Part shown: positions 55,253 to 64,000 of the stretch, in pieces | How positions within the stretch are numbered: position 1 is the first letter of the stretch | Layout of the letters: every line of letters begins with the position of its first letter | Source of the DNA: Thalassomonas viridans | GTDB lineage: Bacteria; Pseudomonadota; Gammaproteobacteria; Enterobacterales; Alteromonadaceae | NCBI RefSeq assembly: GCF_000948985.2 | Contig: NZ_CP059734.1 | Coordinates: 1,054,001-1,118,000 of the forward strand | Reading direction: 5' to 3' | Length of the DNA stretch: 64,000 nt | The notes under the pieces: model-generated | The model's database searches: none | The model's input: the letters and a program-made list of their open reading frames with translations, nothing else | What the model was told of the DNA's origin: nothing | Position numbers and translations under genes: made by a program

Positions 55253-56395
55253 ATGAAGCGATCGGAAACATTAACAGATTATTTTACCGAGGCATTTCAG
55301 GCCCGGCCCGAGTTAGTCTGCCATGCCCCCGGGCGGGTGAATTTAATCGGCGACCATACCGATTATAACCAGGGCTTTGTGCTGCCGGTAGCCATTGACT
55401 TCGGCACTGACATTGCGATCAAAGCCCGGGACGACCGTACTATCCGCGTGGTCGCCTGGGATTTGGGCCGGGAGCAGGTACGGTTTTCCCTCGACGATAT
55501 ACGTTTTGACCAACAGGCTCCGTGGAGCAATTACCTCAGGGGCTCCCTGATCGCCCTGATGGAAACTTATCCCGACATCAAAGGAGCCGATTTACTGGTA
55601 TCCGGCAATGTGCCGCAAGGGGCCGGGTTAAGTTCGTCGGCATCGTTTGAAATGGCGGTGTTATCGGCATTTGCGCAAATCAATGACCTGGCGCTGGACG
55701 GCGTAGCCGCGGCACTGAAAGGCCAGCAGGCGGAGAATGATTTTGTCGGCTGCAATTGCGGCATCATGGACCAGCTGATTTCTGCCCAGGGAAAACGTGA
55801 CCATGCCATGCTGCTGGACTGTCAAAGCCTGAGCTACCAATATGCGGCGCTGCCAAAGGAATTATCTTTGCTGATAGTTAACTCCAACGTCAAACGCGGC
55901 CTGGTCGACAGCGAATACAACCTGCGCCGCGAGCAATGTGAAGCTGCGGCCGGTTTTTTTGGTAAAAGCTCATTGCGGGAGCTGAGTTTAAGGGAATTAA
56001 ATCAGGCTGAAACCGATTTGGATCCCGTGCTGTTTAAACGCGCCCGTCATGTGATCAGTGAAAACCTGCGAACCGAACAAATGCTGTCGGCCCTCAATAA
56101 CCGGGATATGGCAACCATGAGCCGGTTGATGGCGGACTCCCACCTGTCACTTAAAGAAGATTTTCAGGTCACCACCCGGGAAACGGATTTGCTGGTGGAT
56201 ATTCTGGCTAAGGTATTGTCGGGGCAGGGGGGAGCCAGGATGACAGGCGGCGGTTTTGGCGGCTGTGTGGTGGCGCTTGCCCCCGGGCATCTGGTGCCCG
56301 AGGCCATAGCGGCGGTTTTAGACCAATATCAGGCGGCGACAGGTTTAGTGCCGGATATTTACCAATGCCGGGCCGTTGACGGCGCTTTTAGCTGA
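55253..56395 (+). CDS. galK: Galactokinase
   Basis: 380 residues. Galactose-binding signature PGRVNLIGDHTDYNQGFVLP near 25-45, GHMP phosphate loop PQGAGLSSSASFEMAV near 120, and motif 3 ARMTGGGFGGCVVAL near 325. It phosphorylates alpha-D-galactose released by the glycosidases and supplied by the symporter. The start is 2 bp behind galT. Confidence 0.95.
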   Translation: MKRSETLTDYFTEAFQARPELVCHAPGRVNLIGDHTDYNQGFVLPVAIDFGTDIAIKARDDRTIRVVAWDLGREQVRFSLDDIRFDQQAPWSNYLRGSLIALMETYPDIKGADLLVSGNVPQGAGLSSSASFEMAVLSAFAQINDLALDGVAAALKGQQAENDFVGCNCGIMDQLISAQGKRDHAMLLDCQSLSYQYAALPKELSLLIVNSNVKRGLVDSEYNLRREQCEAAAGFFGKSSLRELSLRELNQAETDLDPVLFKRARHVISENLRTEQMLSALNNRDMATMSRLMADSHLSLKEDFQVTTRETDLLVDILAKVLSGQGGARMTGGGFGGCVVALAPGHLVPEAIAAVLDQYQAATGLVPDIYQCRAVDGAFS

Positions 56396-56451
56396 TACGG
56401 CTAAACACGGAAACAATAAAAATAAGCAAGTAAGGGAAATGAGGGAAACAA

Positions 56452-58032
56452 ATGAAATTGTCATCGTTAGATCTTGGGGTCTTTGTTGTTTATGTTATCG
56501 GGCTTTTGTGCGTCGCCTTGTGGATTTCCTGCAATGGTAAAAAGCAAAAGCAGGGGGCCGATACCGAGGAATATTTCCTGGCGGGTAAGTCACTGCCCTG
56601 GTGGGCGATCGGTGCTTCGCTGATTGCCTCCAATATTTCAGCCGAGCAAATCATCGGCATGTCGGGATCGGGTTTTGTGATGGGCATGGCGATCGCCTCC
56701 TACGAATGGATGGCGGCAATCACCCTGATCATAGTCGGTAAATACCTGCTGCCGGTGTTTTTGAAAAATGAAATATTTACCATGCCCCAATACCTGCAGC
56801 AGCGCTTTGACCACAGGGTAAAAACCACTATGGCGCTGTTCTGGCTGCTGGTGTATGTGTTTGTTAATTTAACCGCCGTGTTATGGCTGGGAGGGCTTGC
56901 CATAGAAACCGTCGCCGGTGTCGACTGGTGGTACGGCATGTTGTTTCTCGCCGCCTTTTCAATCGCCTATTCATTATACGGCGGCCTGAAAGCAGTCGCC
57001 TATACCGATATTATCCAGGTGGTGTTATTAATTTTCGGCGGCCTGCTGCTAAGCTACCTGGCTTTAGATGCCGTGGCCCAGGGGCAGGGCATGCTGGCGG
57101 GTTTTGGCAAACTGACGCAGGAATTTCCCGGGCATTTCGATATGATCTTGTCGCCGGAAAACAGCCAGTATACCAATCTGCCGGGTATTTCAGTGCTTGT
57201 CGGCGGCATGTGGGTGATGAACCTGTCGTATTGGGGCTTTAATCAATATATTATCCAGCGCGCCCTGGCGGCGAAAAACATTCAGGAGGCGCAAAAAGGT
57301 ATCGCGCTGGCGGCTTACTTAAAACTGTTGATGCCGGTTATCGTGGTGCTGCCGGGCATAGCCGCCGTTGTCCTTTATCCCAATTTATCCGCCGCCGACC
57401 AGGCATATCCGTCTATGATGGATCTTATGCCCATAGGTATCAAAGGGCTGGTTTTTGCGGCCCTGGTGGCGGCAATCGTCTCTTCGCTGGCTTCCATGAC
57501 CAACAGCATTTCAACCATCTTTACTATGGATATCTACCAGCCGATCAACCCAAATAAAGATCAGCAGCATTATGTTTACGTTGGCCGGATCGCAACCTTA
57601 GTTGCTTTGGTTATCGCCTTATTTATGGCGGAGCCGCTGCTGGGGAAATTTGACCAGGCTTTCCAGTATATTCAAGAGTTTACTGGTGTTTTCACTCCGG
57701 GCATAGTGGTGATTTTCCTGGTGGGCATGTTCTGGCCTAAGGCGACTTCTCTCGGGGCGCTGACGGCGGCGATAGGCTCGGCGGTGTGCTCTTTCGCCTT
57801 ACGCGCCATTTGGCCCGAACTGCCGTTTATGGACCGTATGAGCCTGGTGTTCTTATTATGCTTGTTGCTTATGGTGGGCGTTTCATTGCTGACGAAACCG
57901 GCTGAACAAATGCCGTCGCTGCAAACCAGTGTCAGCTTAAATGAAATCAGTTTTAAAACCGATAAAGCCTTTAACTTATCGGCGTTAGGGGTTGTGATGA
58001 TCTTGACGGCTTTATATACCATGTGGTGGTAG
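56452..58032 (+). CDS. sglT: Na+/galactose (glucose) symporter, vSGLT-like
   Basis: 526 residues, about 14 membrane segments. Strong SGLT-type signatures close to Vibrio vSGLT: EEYFLAGKSLPWWAIGASLIASNISAEQIIGMSGSG (about 40-75), AIASYEWMAAITLIIVGKYLLPVF, and YSLYGGLKAVAYTDIIQV near 180. It imports galactose across the inner membrane after periplasmic cleavage. Placed between galK and galM, 12 bp from galM. Confidence 0.92.
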   Translation: MKLSSLDLGVFVVYVIGLLCVALWISCNGKKQKQGADTEEYFLAGKSLPWWAIGASLIASNISAEQIIGMSGSGFVMGMAIASYEWMAAITLIIVGKYLLPVFLKNEIFTMPQYLQQRFDHRVKTTMALFWLLVYVFVNLTAVLWLGGLAIETVAGVDWWYGMLFLAAFSIAYSLYGGLKAVAYTDIIQVVLLIFGGLLLSYLALDAVAQGQGMLAGFGKLTQEFPGHFDMILSPENSQYTNLPGISVLVGGMWVMNLSYWGFNQYIIQRALAAKNIQEAQKGIALAAYLKLLMPVIVVLPGIAAVVLYPNLSAADQAYPSMMDLMPIGIKGLVFAALVAAIVSSLASMTNSISTIFTMDIYQPINPNKDQQHYVYVGRIATLVALVIALFMAEPLLGKFDQAFQYIQEFTGVFTPGIVVIFLVGMFWPKATSLGALTAAIGSAVCSFALRAIWPELPFMDRMSLVFLLCLLLMVGVSLLTKPAEQMPSLQTSVSLNEISFKTDKAFNLSALGVVMILTALYTMWW

Positions 58033-58044
58033 TCATGAGAAAAC

Positions 58045-61573
<3,529 letters not shown>

Positions 61574-61692
61574 TTAATTATCTCCTGTTTCAACCGCTTA
61601 CATCGCTTAATGGATAAGGGCTTGCAAAGATCTGTAAATGCTTTCTTACCCGGCATCATATCCTATTTATTGTATATTTCATACTGTACTAT

Positions 61693-61703
61693 TTGTATGA
61701 TAA
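61693..61703 (-). promoter_or_regulatory. Predicted GntR operator between GH63 and TonB receptor genes
   Basis: TTGTATGATAA, i.e. TTATCATACAA on the minus strand, identical to the site before gntR. It lies in the divergent promoter region 61571-61838. Confidence 0.65.
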
Positions 61704-61838
61704 ATATTGTAATTGAGAAATATCCAAGCTAGTATCAAATTTAAGCGAATAAAAAAACAACACCTTGCAAGGGTATTTGCTTACTAAAAATAAAAAATTG
61801 GCATGCACCAAAAACGCTTAATTTAGGAGGAAAATAAA

Positions 61839-64000
61839 ATGACAAAAATAAAAAAAACAAAACAAATACCGAAACTTAGCTATTTATCAATGCTTGTCAT
61901 GTTTAATTTAGGGGCAGCGGCAAGCGTCAGCGCCGAAGATACCATCAGCAGGGACAATGAAGAGAATGTAGAGAGGATCACCGTAACCGGGATCCGCGGC
62001 AGCCTGGTGCGTGCCATGGATCTGAAAAAATCATCTGACGGTGTGGTTGACGGCATTTCCGCCGAAGACATAGGTAAATTTCCCGATCAAAACGTTGCCG
62101 AGTCATTGCAGCGTATTTCCGGGGTGGCGATAGACCGTGAAAGCGGCGAAGGTCAGCTGGTCAGTGTCCGTGGTTTAGGGCCGGAATTTAATGCCGTACA
62201 GGTTAACGGCCGTACTATGGCGACTATCAGCGGTGGCCGGGCGTTCAGTTTCGATACCCTTGCATCGGAATTAATCAACGGCGCCGAAGTGCATAAAACG
62301 CAAACCGGCAAGCTTCAGGAAGGCAGCATAGGGGCCACGATCAATATTACCACCCACAGGCCGTTAACTGTCGGCGACTTCAAAGCGGTCAGCAGCGCAA
62401 AATCCACATACGATGAATTATCCGGCAACTATAGCCCTTCTTTTTCCGGCCTGGTCAGCAATATCTTTGACGACGGCAAGTTTGGTGTTTTAGCTTCCTT
62501 TGCCTACAGCGACCGCGATAGCCGTAGCGAAAACGGCCAGACGGCAGGTTATATTACCCGGGATCTCTCGCTGGACGACGGCACCACCTATAGCGATGTT
62601 TATATGCCGCGCAACTACGACCAGATAGTGCAGACGGAAAACCGTGAGCGCACCAGCGGCAGCTTAGTGCTGCAATATGCCCCGTCGGAAGAGCTGGTAT
62701 TTACCGCCGATGCACTGTATTCGCAATACGACGTTTCCTACCGCCAGGACATTCTCGCCCACTGGTTCGACAACGCCAATATTGTTGACGCCACCCTGGA
62801 TGAAAACAACACGGTAGTTAAGCTGGACTCGGCCCGCAACAGCGCCACCGATTATTTGAACCGGCTTTCAGAGCGGCCCACCACAACCAAGGCGCTGGCG
62901 TTTAACATGGACTGGCAGTTAAGCGACAACCTGACCCTGGTTGCCGATGCTTCCTATTCTGAGGCGGAATCGTTAAACGGTGGTCGCACCACAGATACCG
63001 TTGCCGGTTTTGTTAATGCCTACTCGTTTGACAACAGTACAGGCTCATCCCTGCCTTCGCTGACTTTTGCCGAAGATCTTAATCCTGCCGTGGTAGGCTC
63101 CAACTGGGCGAGCCAGTTCGGCGACGATATTGAAGATGAAATTCTTGAACTGAAACTGGATGCCGAATGGCTGGTTGACCGGGGAGCGCTGGCGAAAGTT
63201 AATACCGGCGTGTTTTACTCCGACCGTACCCTGGCGACTACCTATTACAACACCAACTGGCGTGTCAGCGTATTGCACGGCGGTTACCCGGAAGGAGTCG
63301 ATTTGCCGGACGAGCTGTTTACCGTGTTTGACGCCGACGGTTTCTTATCCGGCGCCGGCGGAGGCTCTGCCAACCAGTGGTTAAAGTTCGACTCGTATGA
63401 GTTTATGGACTTTCTGTTAACGGATGCGGCCATTAACGGCCTGGACGATCCGGCGGCCGCCCGCGAAACCATAGCCAAATATGACGGCTTTACCGCCCAT
63501 GCCGAGCCTGATGCCTACAAGGTCAGTGAAGAAGTGGCCGCGGCCTATGTTGATTTCACCTTTAGCGGCGACCTTGGCGATATGCCCTGGCAAGTGGTTA
63601 CCGGCTTACGTTATGTAGAAACCACAACCCGCTCAAAAGGGGCGCAAACCGAGTTGCTTAACCTGGTTGACGTTAACAATACCGGCGACTACCAGGCGGT
63701 GGAGTCGGACGATTACCGCCCGGTATCGGTAAAAAATACCTATGACCACCTGTTGCCGAGCATAAACGCCAATATTGAACCTATCGAAGATGTGATCCTG
63801 CGTTTTGCCTATTCCGAAAGCATCACCCGGCCAACCCTGACGGAAATGTCGCCGTCTACTTCCTATGGCGGCGGTAAACTCGACAGCTTAAATGCGAGCG
63901 GCGGCAATCCCCGGCTGAAACCTTATGAATCGGAAAATATCGACTTAAGCGCCGAATGGTATTTCGACGAGGCCAGCTATCTGTCCCTGGCTTATTTTAC
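61839..64000 (+). CDS. TonB-dependent receptor, 3' end outside window
   Basis: At least 720 residues; the frame is open to the end of the window. AGGAGG lies 9 bp before the ATG. The signal peptide ends near ASVSAED, a TonB-box/plug start is ERITVTGIRGSLVRAMDLKKSSDGVVDG, and the plug contains GKFPDQNVAESLQRISGVAIDRESGEGQLVSVRGLGPEFNAVQVNGR and INITTHRPL. This is the large carbohydrate-type TonB receptor class common in alteromonads and caulobacters. Divergent from GH63 with a shared operator, so it is the presumed outer-membrane importer of the glycan or glycoside. Confidence 0.93.
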   Translation, partial: MTKIKKTKQIPKLSYLSMLVMFNLGAAASVSAEDTISRDNEENVERITVTGIRGSLVRAMDLKKSSDGVVDGISAEDIGKFPDQNVAESLQRISGVAIDRESGEGQLVSVRGLGPEFNAVQVNGRTMATISGGRAFSFDTLASELINGAEVHKTQTGKLQEGSIGATINITTHRPLTVGDFKAVSSAKSTYDELSGNYSPSFSGLVSNIFDDGKFGVLASFAYSDRDSRSENGQTAGYITRDLSLDDGTTYSDVYMPRNYDQIVQTENRERTSGSLVLQYAPSEELVFTADALYSQYDVSYRQDILAHWFDNANIVDATLDENNTVVKLDSARNSATDYLNRLSERPTTTKALAFNMDWQLSDNLTLVADASYSEAESLNGGRTTDTVAGFVNAYSFDNSTGSSLPSLTFAEDLNPAVVGSNWASQFGDDIEDEILELKLDAEWLVDRGALAKVNTGVFYSDRTLATTYYNTNWRVSVLHGGYPEGVDLPDELFTVFDADGFLSGAGGGSANQWLKFDSYEFMDFLLTDAAINGLDDPAAARETIAKYDGFTAHAEPDAYKVSEEVAAAYVDFTFSGDLGDMPWQVVTGLRYVETTTRSKGAQTELLNLVDVNNTGDYQAVESDDYRPVSVKNTYDHLLPSINANIEPIEDVILRFAYSESITRPTLTEMSPSTSYGGGKLDSLNASGGNPRLKPYESENIDLSAEWYFDEASYLSLAYF

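Overview
The window reads as chromosomal DNA of a marine gammaproteobacterium, most likely an alteromonad of the Colwellia/Thalassomonas/Thalassotalea kind. This is inferred from the many TonB-dependent receptors, vSGLT-type Na+/sugar transport, R-body genes, an exosortase-type secreted protein, moderate GC and heavy insertion-sequence load; no rRNA or other taxonomic marker is present. I see no tRNA, rRNA or CRISPR array.

Layout. 1-0.95 kb: 3' end of a glnD-like gene. 1.27-6.28 kb: a tightly coupled minus-strand operon (membrane-anchored 127-aa protein, Na+/solute symporter, an overlooked 40-aa membrane peptide, an aspartate-carbamoyltransferase-like enzyme lacking the aspartate-binding motif, and an AsnB-type amidotransferase), which looks like a small-molecule biosynthesis/transport unit. 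7-24 kb: accessory, IS-rich DNA. It holds a SymE-like toxin module (duplicated at 36 kb), two TonB receptors, a wrecked pentapeptide-repeat gene, a chimeric IS66 element with an 8-bp target duplication, a candidate membrane toxin/immunity pair, IS5 and IS3 elements, a TetR gene, a lipoprotein amine oxidase, and an AraC-family gene split by an IS630 element. 25-36 kb: small regulatory units. These include a split-barrel flavoprotein, an M15-peptidase-like protein with a lipoprotein, a MerR regulon (SRPBCC protein and luciferase-like monooxygenase) with two matching 19-bp-spacer promoters, a TetR/ABC exporter pair with operators, a two-gene DUF4365 nuclease-like candidate defence unit, and a frameshifted PEP-CTERM-type protein.

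36.5-64 kb holds the most interesting system. A secreted GH2 beta-galactosidase is co-directional and closely spaced with a fused hydroxylysine kinase/phosphohydroxylysine phospho-lyase and an ALDH7-type aminoadipate-semialdehyde dehydrogenase. A FadR-type GntR regulator is divergent from it. Further on lie galT-galK-sglT-galM, a GH63 (YgjK-like) alpha-glucosidase and a large TonB receptor. The same 11-bp motif, TTATMATACAA, lies upstream of the GH2 operon, the regulator gene and galT, and between the GH63 and receptor genes. Together these would dismantle glucosyl-alpha-galactosyl-beta-O-hydroxylysine, the collagen glycan: receptor uptake, alpha-glucosidase, beta-galactosidase, Leloir pathway, then hydroxylysine to aminoadipate. 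This is inference, but the gene set fits that molecule closely.

Inserted in the middle of that locus (45-53.9 kb) are a MalY-type C-S lyase, a SoxCD-like pair, and an R-body (reb) cluster with four RebB paralogues, four further small proteins, a frameshifted degenerate-receiver/AraC regulator and a SigZ-like sigma factor.
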